The translations under genes and the position numbers were made by a program. DNA of 6,968 nucleotides. Source: Oscillospiraceae bacterium (lineage in GTDB: Bacteria; Bacillota; Clostridia; Oscillospirales; Oscillospiraceae). The notes under the pieces are model-generated. The model saw only the letters and a list, made by a program, of their open reading frames with translations, had not been told where the DNA came from and did no database searches. Location: the NCBI GenBank assembly GCA_017558545.1, contig JAFYUG010000231.1, positions 1-6,968 of the forward strand, read 5' to 3'. This document shows, piece by piece, positions 1 through 5,406 of the stretch; the first letter of the stretch is position 1; each line of letters begins with the position of its first letter.

Positions 1-33
1 ACTGTCTTAGCATATGCGCTTAGAAATCTTCGA

Positions 34-139
34 CACCACGGGTGTGGATTTTAGTGTCAGGCAAAATTGCGTGATGCAGGTGGGCTGTCGCCCACCAAAG
101 AATAAAATGAAGTCTGGCGCTAAAATCCACCCCGTGGTG
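34..139. repeat. Long imperfect inverted repeat / structured element upstream of the MATE gene
   Basis: Bases 34-62 pair with 112-139 to give about 28 base pairs with a single bulged base (T43). Three of the pairs are G.U when read as + strand RNA (55.119, 57.117, 61.113). The 49-nt apical region holds a second hairpin, 79-85 (GGTGGGC) with 90-96 (GCCCACC), closed by a four-base loop. There is no T-run after the stem, so it is not an ordinary terminator. It lies 66 bases before the MATE start. It may be a dispersed palindromic element (MITE or REP-like) or a structured 5' RNA; the sequence alone does not decide. I matched it to no riboswitch class: the mini-ykkC, preQ1 and TPP signatures I looked for are absent. 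I see no clear target-site duplication at its edges. Confidence 0.75.
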
Positions 140-145
140 CGCACT

Positions 146-175
146 TTGGATTATATCGTTCAGGCTAGCTTTAAT
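146..175 (+). promoter_or_regulatory. Weak candidate promoter for the MATE gene
   Basis: TTGGAT at 146-151 and TTTAAT at 170-175 are separated by 18 bases, resembling a sigma-A -35/-10 pair. The -10 matches TATAAT at five of six positions, but the -35 keeps only its TTG. It lies just downstream of the inverted repeat and about 30 bases before the start codon. If this is the true promoter, the inverted repeat is not transcribed into the MATE mRNA and would act, if at all, as DNA. Confidence 0.25.
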
Positions 176-205
176 TTATGTGTGCAAAATTCCGGAGGCA
201 AATGC

Positions 206-1555
206 ATGAGATATGAAGAACGCCTTGGCACGGCGCCCCTTGTAAAACTGATATTTTCTCTGGCCATACCTGCTGTGCTGGCTCAGCTTGTGAACCTGCT
301 GTACAGCGTCGTGGACAGAATTTATATAGGCCATATACCCGAAGTTGGAGCGCTGGCTCTGACGGGCATGGGTCTTTCCACACCCGTAATAATGCTGGTT
401 TCCGCTTTCGCGGCCTTCACCGCCAACGGCGGCGCCCCCTTGGCTGCCATAGAGCTGGGAAGAAGCAACAGAAAAAGAGCGGGCGATATACTCACAAATG
501 CGTCCATGCTGCTGCTTGTCTTTTCCGTTGTGCTCACCGTGGTGCTCTTTATCACCAAGCGCCCCTTGCTCTATTTCTTCGGTGCCAGCGATGACACCAT
601 TGTTTATGCGGACGCATATTTGAGCATCTATCTTTTGGGCACCATATTCGTAATGTTCTATATGGGTCTCAACACCTTTATAAGCTGTCAGGGCAAGGCA
701 AAAATAGCCATGATGAGTGTTATCATCGGCGCTGTCAGCAATATTATTCTCGACCCAGTGTTCATTTTCGCCCTCAACATGGGCGTTCGCGGCGCAGCCG
801 TGGCCACAGTTATAAGCCAGGCCCTTTCCGCATTTTGGGTTTTGAGATTCCTTCTTTCCGAAAAGAGCGTTATCCGCATAGACTTCTCTGCTTTGAAGCC
901 CGATTGGTTTGTTATTAAGAGAATTGCCTCTCTGGGCGTTTCTCCCTTCATCATGCTCATCACGGAGAGTCTTATCGCCATTGTCTTTACCAACGGTCTC
1001 CAGCGCTACGGCGGCGACCTTTATGTTGGCAGCTATACCATTCTCAACAGTATTATGCAGATGGTATTTTTCCCCGCCAACAGCTTTGCCTACGGCGCCC
1101 AGCCCATCACCAGTTATAACTTCGGCGCCGGAAACTTCAAGAGAGTTAAAAAGACATTTTGGATAGTCAGCGGCGTATGCCTTGCATATACTGCCACCTT
1201 TGTTATCGTTGCGGTGCTTTGCCCCTCTCTCTTCGCAGGCATATTCACTTCCGATGCCGCCCTTGCCGCCCTTTGCGCGGAAAAGCTGCCCATCTTTATT
1301 TGCGGTATGCTTATCTTCGCATTGCAGATGAGCGCTCAGGCCAGCCTGCTGGGCACAGGTCAGGCAAAGGCCAGCTTGTTCCTCGCCTGCCTGAGAAAGG
1401 TCATTTTGCTCACTCCCCTGGCTCTCATCCTCCCCGTATTCTTCGACGTGGACGGCATTTACTGGGCAGAGCCTATATCCGATGCAATCAGCGCTCTGAC
1501 CGCTCTGCTGATCTTTGTTGTGGTTAGCCGCAAACTGCTCCGCGAGCACGAATAA
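206..1555 (+). CDS. MATE family multidrug/metabolite efflux transporter
   Basis: This encodes a 449-residue integral membrane antiporter of the multidrug and toxic compound extrusion family. Such proteins expel cationic drugs or metabolites across the cytoplasmic membrane, coupled to Na+ or H+ entry; the substrate here cannot be told. The length fits the usual 440-460 residues. The protein is almost entirely hydrophobic segments consistent with twelve helices in two bundles. Recognisable family motifs are VVDRIYIG (about residues 35-42), SNIILDPVFIF (178-188) followed by GVRGAA.ATVISQ, and NFGAGNFKRVKK (about 305-316); these resemble the MepA-like branch. The start at 206 is chosen because GGAGG at 194-198 sits seven bases upstream and the protein then begins at the usual family N-terminus. 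The frame stays open upstream to 14, but that stretch is the inverted repeat, not protein-like sequence. It appears monocistronic, with a 172-base structured spacer before rpe. Confidence 0.95.
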   Translation: MRYEERLGTAPLVKLIFSLAIPAVLAQLVNLLYSVVDRIYIGHIPEVGALALTGMGLSTPVIMLVSAFAAFTANGGAPLAAIELGRSNRKRAGDILTNASMLLLVFSVVLTVVLFITKRPLLYFFGASDDTIVYADAYLSIYLLGTIFVMFYMGLNTFISCQGKAKIAMMSVIIGAVSNIILDPVFIFALNMGVRGAAVATVISQALSAFWVLRFLLSEKSVIRIDFSALKPDWFVIKRIASLGVSPFIMLITESLIAIVFTNGLQRYGGDLYVGSYTILNSIMQMVFFPANSFAYGAQPITSYNFGAGNFKRVKKTFWIVSGVCLAYTATFVIVAVLCPSLFAGIFTSDAALAALCAEKLPIFICGMLIFALQMSAQASLLGTGQAKASLFLACLRKVILLTPLALILPVFFDVDGIYWAEPISDAISALTALLIFVVVSRKLLREHE

Positions 1556-1567
1556 AAAGCCTTCAAC

Positions 1568-1597
1568 GGGGCTGAACTCATGAATGAGCCCAGCCCC
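1568..1597 (+). terminator. Hairpin after the MATE gene, possible weak terminator
   Basis: GGGGCTG at 1568-1574 pairs perfectly with CAGCCCC at 1591-1597, and CTCA/TGAG inside extends the stem above a small internal loop. It starts 12 bases after the MATE stop codon. The following bases are TATATAAAAG rather than a T-run, so intrinsic termination would be inefficient. Position after the stop and stem strength are the only support. Confidence 0.4.
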
Positions 1598-1609
1598 TAT
1601 ATAAAAGCG

Positions 1610-1698
1610 GCTGTGCGCGCAGCGCAGCTAAGAAATTCTATGCCCAATCCCCTCGGGGCGTTACAGCCTTGGGGCTAGGGCAACAGCCCCTTGTGGGC
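1610..1698. other. Cluster of small hairpins in the MATE-rpe spacer
   Basis: Three further stems crowd the spacer. They are 1610-1616 with 1622-1628 (seven pairs, one G.T), CCCC/GGGG at 1649-1652 and 1655-1658, and GGGGCT (1671-1676) with AGCCCC (1685-1690). The last two are enclosed by GCCCA (1642-1646) and TGGGC (1694-1698), giving a possible three-way junction that ends 17 bases before the rpe Shine-Dalgarno. The G/C runs look like a small palindromic intergenic repeat, but a 5' leader structure of rpe is also possible. No promoter is obvious. Confidence 0.4.
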
Positions 1699-1727
1699 GA
1701 AAAATGATGATTTTGGAGGTCATAAGC

Positions 1728-2381
1728 ATGACTAAAATAGCCCCTTCCATTCTTTCCGCCGATTTTGTCAATCTTCAGAGGGAAATTGAGGACGTCCTTG
1801 CAGGTGGCGCCGATTGGCTCCATGTGGACGTTATGGACGGCATTTTTGTGCCCAATATCAGCATAGGCATTCCTGTAGTGGCCTCTTTGAGAAAGTGCAC
1901 CAATGCTTTTTTGGATGTCCATCTTATGATAGACAGACCCGAGCGCTATGTGGCCGATTTCTGCAAGGCAGGCGCTGACCTTGTTGTTTTCCATGTGGAG
2001 GCTTCCCAGCCTCAGTATCTCCTTGAGGCTATCAAGACCGTGCTTGAATGCGGCAAGAAGGTTGGCCTTTCCATTAAGCCCCGCACTCCCGCAACTGCGC
2101 TTTTGCCCTATATAGACCTCGTTGACCTTATCCTGGTCATGACCGTTGAGCCCGGCTTTGGCGGACAGAAGTTTATGCATGACCAGCTGCCCAAGATAGA
2201 GCTTATCCGCGAAATGCTCAATCAGGTCAACCCCGATTGCGACCTTGAAGTTGATGGCGGCGTAGACCCCACCACTGCACCTTTGGTGAAAAAAGCAGGC
2301 GCAAATGTCCTCGTTGCAGGCTCTGCCGTATTCGGCAAGGCTGACCGCGCGGCGGCCATCAAGGCTATAAGGGAGGCTTAA
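1728..2381 (+). CDS. rpe: Ribulose-phosphate 3-epimerase
   Basis: This 217-residue cytosolic TIM-barrel enzyme interconverts D-ribulose 5-phosphate and D-xylulose 5-phosphate in the non-oxidative pentose phosphate pathway. The length is typical. Family motifs occur in order: APSILSADF (5-13), LHVDVMDG (31-38) with metal/catalytic residues His32 and Asp34, DVHLMI (63-68) with His65, VEPGFGGQKF (140-149) in the phosphate/flexible loop region, EVDGGV (174-179) with catalytic Asp176, and VAGSAVF near the C-terminus for phosphate binding. The usual xPxTP segment reads KPRTP (117-121). The start is ATG 1728, eight bases after GGAGG (1715-1719). The in-frame ATGs at 1704 and 1707 lie upstream of that ribosome site and would add a non-conserved MMILEVIS extension. 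recR follows three bases after the stop, with its ribosome site inside the rpe end, so the two are probably co-transcribed and coupled. Confidence 0.96.
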   Translation: MTKIAPSILSADFVNLQREIEDVLAGGADWLHVDVMDGIFVPNISIGIPVVASLRKCTNAFLDVHLMIDRPERYVADFCKAGADLVVFHVEASQPQYLLEAIKTVLECGKKVGLSIKPRTPATALLPYIDLVDLILVMTVEPGFGGQKFMHDQLPKIELIREMLNQVNPDCDLEVDGGVDPTTAPLVKKAGANVLVAGSAVFGKADRAAAIKAIREA

Positions 2382-2384
2382 GCT

Positions 2385-2984
2385 ATGAGTTTGCTCCCTC
2401 CCAGCTTTGAAGCGCTGATAGATTCCTTTGCTTCTCTCCCCGGCGTTGGCAAAAAAAGCGCCCAGCGCCTGGCTTTCCATATTCTCGGTCTGCCCGATGG
2501 GGAGGCCGAGGCCTTTGCCGCCGCCATTGTGGAGGCAAGACAGAGAGTGCATAGCTGCCCTGTCTGCCAGAACCTCACCGATAGCGAGCTTTGCCCCATT
2601 TGCAAAAATGAGCGCAGAGATAAGAGCATCATCTGCGTTGTGGCAGAGCCCAGAGATGTTATGAGCATAGAGCGCAGCCGCGAGTATAATGGCTCTTACC
2701 ATGTGCTCCACGGCGTTTTGTCCCCCATGAGCCATGTGGGCCCCGATGATATACGTATTGCGGAGCTTGTTAAGCGCGTTGCCGAAGGCGGCGTTGAGGA
2801 GGTCATCATGGCCACCAATCCCGACACCGAAGGCGACACCACCGCTATGTATATCTCCCGCCTTCTCAAGCCCTTTGAGGTGAAGGTAAGCCGTTTGGCT
2901 TACGGCATCCCCGTTGGCTCCAACCTGGAATTCACCGACGATGCAACCCTTCTCCGCGCCCTTGAAGGCCGCAGAGAAATGTGA
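2385..2984 (+). CDS. recR: Recombination mediator protein RecR
   Basis: This 199-residue protein works with RecO (and RecF) to load RecA onto SSB-coated single-stranded DNA during gap repair. The length is standard. In order it shows an N-terminal helix-hairpin-helix region (about 11-34, with LPGVGKKSAQRLAFHIL), a four-cysteine zinc finger (Cys58, Cys61, Cys70, Cys73), a Toprim domain from about residue 81 with acidic residue Glu88 in VVAEPRDV, then TNPDTEGDTTAMYI and the C-terminal ...LAYGIPVGSNLEFTD element, all typical of RecR. ATG 2385 lies eight bases after GGGAGG (2371-2376). In many Firmicutes recR follows dnaX and a YbaB-family gene. Here it follows rpe instead, and the pair ends at a strong terminator. 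Confidence 0.97.
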   Translation: MSLLPPSFEALIDSFASLPGVGKKSAQRLAFHILGLPDGEAEAFAAAIVEARQRVHSCPVCQNLTDSELCPICKNERRDKSIICVVAEPRDVMSIERSREYNGSYHVLHGVLSPMSHVGPDDIRIAELVKRVAEGGVEEVIMATNPDTEGDTTAMYISRLLKPFEVKVSRLAYGIPVGSNLEFTDDATLLRALEGRREM

Positions 2985-2986
2985 TG

Positions 2987-3043
2987 AATACATAAAGGCT
3001 CCCTATGTGAGTCCGCCTTTTGGGAGCCTTTATGTATTATTTT
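2987..3043 (+). terminator. Strong intrinsic terminator after recR
   Basis: A perfect 17-bp stem (2987-3003 with 3022-3038) with an 18-base loop starts two bases after the recR stop and is followed by ATTTT. The distal stem is A/T rich on both sides, so it could work in either direction. The inner 12 bp (ATAAAGGCTCCC / GGGAGCCTTTAT) is the same sequence that ends the repeat island at 3254-3265, which suggests the terminator was built from, or captured by, a dispersed repeat. Confidence 0.85.
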
Positions 3044-3052
3044 ACCCCATAA

Positions 3053-3093
3053 GTGTCATACCGACCGAGCGATAGCGAGTGGAGTGTATCTCG
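3053..3093. repeat. Dispersed intergenic repeat copy (TGTCAT...CGAGCG...ATCTCG type)
   Basis: The segment starts GTGTCATACCGACCGAGCG and ends in GTATCTCG. It resembles a common class of short bacterial intergenic repeat built as TGTCATnCCGAnCGnAGCG...GGAnTCTCG. Recognition is by resemblance to patterns I know, not by a second copy in this window. It is non-coding, and the small reading frame across it on the minus strand has no protein-like features. Confidence 0.45.
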
Positions 3094-3128
3094 ATAATGG
3101 CGGGCTGAGTGCACCCCACCCTATAATT

Positions 3129-3265
3129 ACAATCCCTCGGTCTGCCTGACGGCAGACACCCTACGGGCCGGGTCGCAATCATAGATTGCTCCCGCCTTTG
3201 GCTAAAAATGTGCCACCGGCACATTTTCTTAACGCGTCGGCCCCTTTACACAAGGGAGCCTTTAT
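3129..3265. repeat. Compound palindromic intergenic repeat
   Basis: This stretch contains three perfect hairpins in a row: GTCTGCC/GGCAGAC (3140-3146 with 3151-3157), GCAATC/GATTGC (3175-3180 with 3184-3189) and AAAATGTGCC/GGCACATTTT (3205-3214 with 3218-3227). It ends in CCCTTTACACAAGGGAGCCTTT-like sequence (3242-3263). The outer parts (ACAATCCCTCGGTCTGCC... and ...TTTACACAAGGGAGCC) look like the two ends of one known style of Clostridia repeat, separated by about 85 bases that hold the other two hairpins. I therefore read it as one repeat nested in another. The nesting is inference. Confidence 0.55.
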
Positions 3266-3288
3266 ACGCGCAATCTTAATCTAAGCAC

Positions 3289-3325
3289 GTCATTGCGAAG
3301 CGCCTTCAGGCGCTCTGGCAATCCG
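3289..3325. repeat. Short dispersed repeat (GTCATTGCGA...TGGCAATCC type)
   Basis: GTCATTGCGAAGCGCC at the left and CTGGCAATCCG at the right are the ends of a very widespread bacterial intergenic repeat type. ATTGC (3292-3296) pairs with GCAAT (3318-3322), and AGCGCC/GGCGCT inside (3299-3304 with 3309-3314) makes a cruciform-like hairpin. It is non-coding. Between its end and 3445 I see only A/T-rich sequence with no gene or clear site. Confidence 0.6.
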
Positions 3326-3445
3326 CGGAAGGAACAGATTGATTGAAAAAACAAAAGCTTCTCATAAATCATCCCTTCAAACAGCCGCGATATTTGCAAA
3401 ACAAAGGCTTTTAAGGCCGAATAAAGGTGTTTTTGCACATAATTG

Positions 3446-3483
3446 ATACCACAGATTTGACAAAGCATACAAATCTGTGGTAT
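3446..3483. promoter_or_regulatory. Perfect 13-bp inverted repeat over the RNase J promoter, candidate operator
   Basis: ATACCACAGATTT (3446-3458) is repeated exactly in inverted form as AAATCTGTGGTAT (3471-3483) across a 12-base spacer. The left arm covers the start of the -35 box and the right arm covers the promoter spacer and the start of the -10 box. A protein bound here would block RNA polymerase. The predicted transcript starts downstream of it, so it should act as DNA rather than RNA. It does not match the CIRCE, Rex, NrdR, FapR, BirA or LexA operator patterns as I know them; the regulator is unknown. Confidence 0.7.
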
Positions 3484-3486
3484 TAT
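3457..3486 (+). promoter_or_regulatory. Sigma-A-type promoter of the RNase J operon
   Basis: A consensus -35 box TTGACA (3457-3462) is followed after 18 bases by TATTAT (3481-3486), a five-of-six match to TATAAT. Transcription would start near 3493, leaving a 5' leader of about 225 nt before RNase J. It is the best promoter in the window, placed right after the repeat island. Confidence 0.75.
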
Positions 3487-3589
3487 CCATTTAACTGTGG
3501 GAATAATATTCCTGTATTGATGGAATTAAGCGTTTCGAAGAAAACGCCAAATATATATTTTTTGAACAAGTTTCTATTCGGGAAATATG

Positions 3590-3671
3590 CCCTCTGCGGA
3601 GCAGGGTGGGGGGATAAAGCCGAAAAAATGCTGCGGCGAGGGAGCGCTTTTCCCCCGCGGCTTATTTGTCT
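3590..3671 (+). promoter_or_regulatory. Hairpins in the RNase J leader, possible attenuator
   Basis: Within the predicted leader, CCCTCT (3590-3595) pairs with AG-AGGG around 3600-3606 with one bulged C. A larger imperfect stem forms from 3630-3643 with 3650-3661 (core GCTGCGG with CCGCGGC, two bulges), followed by TTATTTGTCTTG. The U-rich tail gives it a terminator-like look. GCCG at 3619-3622 could pair with CGGC at 3634-3637 instead and disrupt it. RNase J levels are often autoregulated through the mRNA leader; whether that applies here is inference. Confidence 0.35.
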
Positions 3672-3717
3672 TGTCCAAAAAACTACATATCAAGTTTTTA
3701 AGGAGAAAATTTTAAGT

Positions 3718-5376
3718 ATGGCACAAAAATTGAAGATCATACCCCTTGGCGGTCTCGGCGAGATCGGCAAGAACCTCACGGTTTATGAGTATGGCAAGGA
3801 TATAATCATGGTGGATTGCGGCATGGGCTTCCCCGATGAGGATATGTATGGTATCGACTCCGTTATCCCCGATGTGAGCTATCTCAAGGAAAACGAAAGC
3901 CGCATCCGAGGCCTTTTTGTCACCCATGGCCATGAGGACCATATAGGCGCAATTCCCTATATTATGCGCGAACTGAAAGTTCCCATCTATGCCACCAAGC
4001 TCACTGCCGCCCTTATCGGCATCAAGCTGGAGGAGCATAAGCTGGATAAAAAGGTAAAGATGATAACCGTATCTCAGGGTGAAACTGTGAAGGCCGGCTG
4101 CTTCGGCGTTGAGTTTGTCCACATTAACCACTCCATTGCCGACGCCGTTTCCTTCGCCATCCATACCCCCATAGGCACAGTTATCCACACCGGTGACTTC
4201 AAAATAGACGTAACCCCCATTTCCGGCGGCATGGCAGATATTGCCCGTCTGGGTCAGCTGGGCAATGAGGGCGTGCTTGCTCTGCTGCCTGACTCCACCA
4301 ATGTGGAAAAGCCCGGCCATAGCGAGTCCGAAAGCAAGGTTGGCGCCCGTTTTGACGAGCTTTTCAAGGATTGCGATAAGCGCATCATTGTAACCACCTT
4401 TGCCTCCAATGTCCACCGCATCCAGCAGATTATCAATGCCGCCGCAAAGCATAAGCGCAAGGTTGGTATCACCGGACGCAGCATGGAAAACATCATGAAG
4501 GTCAGCATGGAGCTGGGCTATATGAAGGTTCCCGAAGGCGTGCTCATGAGCATGGATAAGATTAAGTCCGTGCCCAAAAATAAAACCGTCATCATCACCA
4601 CCGGCAGTCAGGGCGAGGAAATGAGCGCCCTTTACCGCATGGCCTTCTCCGGTCATAAGCAGGTGGAAATTGACGCAGGTGACAGAGTTATTATCTCTGC
4701 CTCCGCAATCCCCGGCAACGAGGTATATGTCAGCAAGGTTATCGACGAGCTTTTCCGCAAGGGCGCCGAGGTTATTTATAGCCGCGGCGACAGCCTCCAT
4801 GTTTCCGGCCACGCCTGTCAGGAGGAGCTGAAAATGATGCTGGCTCTCACTAAGCCCAAGTTCTTCATCCCCCTCCACGGCGAAACCAGAATGCTCTGCA
4901 AGCATGCTGAGCTTGCCAAAACCATGGGCGTTGCCCCCAAGAATGTGCTTGTCAGCGGCATAGGCCATGTAATTGAGCTGAGCCAGAAAACCATACGCGA
5001 AAACGGCAATGTGCCTTCCGGCAAGGTATTTGTGGACGGCGCAGGCGTTGGCGATGTTGGAAGCGTTGTTCTCCGCGATAGAAAGCTTTTGGCCGACGAA
5101 GGCATGATAGTTGTTATCATGACCATGTCTGCCGAGGATGGCAGCATTATTTCCACCCCCGAAATCATCACCAGAGGCTTTGTATATGTAAAAGAAGCCG
5201 AGCATATTATGGATGAGCTCAGCCGCGTTGTTATGGAGAGCGTTTATGCCTGCGAAAGCCAGCATATCACCGATTGGGCAACCATCAAGGGCAAGGTGAA
5301 GGGCAACCTCAGCGGTTATCTCTATAAGACCACCCGCCGCAGCCCCATGATTTTGCCTGTTATTATTGAAGTATAA
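3718..5376 (+). CDS. rnjA: Ribonuclease J (metallo-beta-lactamase/beta-CASP RNase)
   Basis: This 552-residue enzyme is a 5'-to-3' exonuclease and endonuclease that matures rRNA and degrades mRNA in Firmicutes, usually in a membrane-linked degradosome. The length fits RNase J1 (about 555). The metallo-beta-lactamase fold opens with IIPLGGLGEIGKN (7-19), then the zinc motif THGHEDHIG (69-77, with His70, His72, Asp74, His75) and GDFKID. The beta-CASP domain follows, then DSTN, the SGHA.QEEL segment, and a C-terminal domain ending TRRSPMILPVIIEV. The start is ATG 3718 with AAGGAG ending 12 bases upstream, a slightly long gap. The frame is open back to 3427, including an ATG at 3520 with no ribosome site, but that stretch is promoter and leader sequence. 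J1 versus J2 cannot be settled without a tree. It leads the operon with the dipeptidase gene 30 bases later. Confidence 0.95.
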   Translation: MAQKLKIIPLGGLGEIGKNLTVYEYGKDIIMVDCGMGFPDEDMYGIDSVIPDVSYLKENESRIRGLFVTHGHEDHIGAIPYIMRELKVPIYATKLTAALIGIKLEEHKLDKKVKMITVSQGETVKAGCFGVEFVHINHSIADAVSFAIHTPIGTVIHTGDFKIDVTPISGGMADIARLGQLGNEGVLALLPDSTNVEKPGHSESESKVGARFDELFKDCDKRIIVTTFASNVHRIQQIINAAAKHKRKVGITGRSMENIMKVSMELGYMKVPEGVLMSMDKIKSVPKNKTVIITTGSQGEEMSALYRMAFSGHKQVEIDAGDRVIISASAIPGNEVYVSKVIDELFRKGAEVIYSRGDSLHVSGHACQEELKMMLALTKPKFFIPLHGETRMLCKHAELAKTMGVAPKNVLVSGIGHVIELSQKTIRENGNVPSGKVFVDGAGVGDVGSVVLRDRKLLADEGMIVVIMTMSAEDGSIISTPEIITRGFVYVKEAEHIMDELSRVVMESVYACESQHITDWATIKGKVKGNLSGYLYKTTRRSPMILPVIIEV

Positions 5377-5406
5377 AATTTTTAAAATAGAAAGATTAGT
5401 CAGAAA

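Noticed and set aside
34..139. A known riboswitch controlling the MATE gene
   Set aside because: I could not find the signature motifs of mini-ykkC, preQ1 or TPP riboswitches, so only a generic structured element is claimed.
14..205. N-terminal extension of the MATE reading frame to ATG 14
   Set aside because: The extension is encoded by the inverted repeat, has no ribosome site at 14 and no family resemblance. GGAGG at 194-198 points to ATG 206.
176..1549. Long minus-strand open frame (457 codons) opposite the MATE gene
   Set aside because: Low-complexity, His/Gly/Ala-rich product with no domain. It is a codon-bias shadow of a clear + strand gene.
1704..1727. Upstream start codons for rpe (ATG 1704 and 1707)
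   Set aside because: They precede the GGAGG at 1715-1719. The conserved family N-terminus begins at ATG 1728.
1638..2993. Long minus-strand open frame opposite rpe and recR
   Set aside because: It spans two well-identified genes and has no recognisable motif.
3042..3224. 60-codon minus-strand frame in the repeat island
   Set aside because: It lies wholly in palindromic repeats, has no ribosome site and looks like translated repeat sequence.
3262..3468. 68-codon minus-strand frame before the RNase J promoter
   Set aside because: It crosses the GTCATTGCGA-type repeat and half of the dyad, with no protein-like pattern.
3446..3483. Dyad read as an intrinsic terminator
   Set aside because: No T-run follows, no gene lies upstream to terminate, and a consensus promoter overlaps it.
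3427..3717. N-terminal extension of RNase J (open frame from 3427, ATG at 3520)
   Set aside because: It overlaps the promoter and dyad, no ribosome site precedes 3520, and RNase J homologues begin near the MAQKLKIIPLGG segment.
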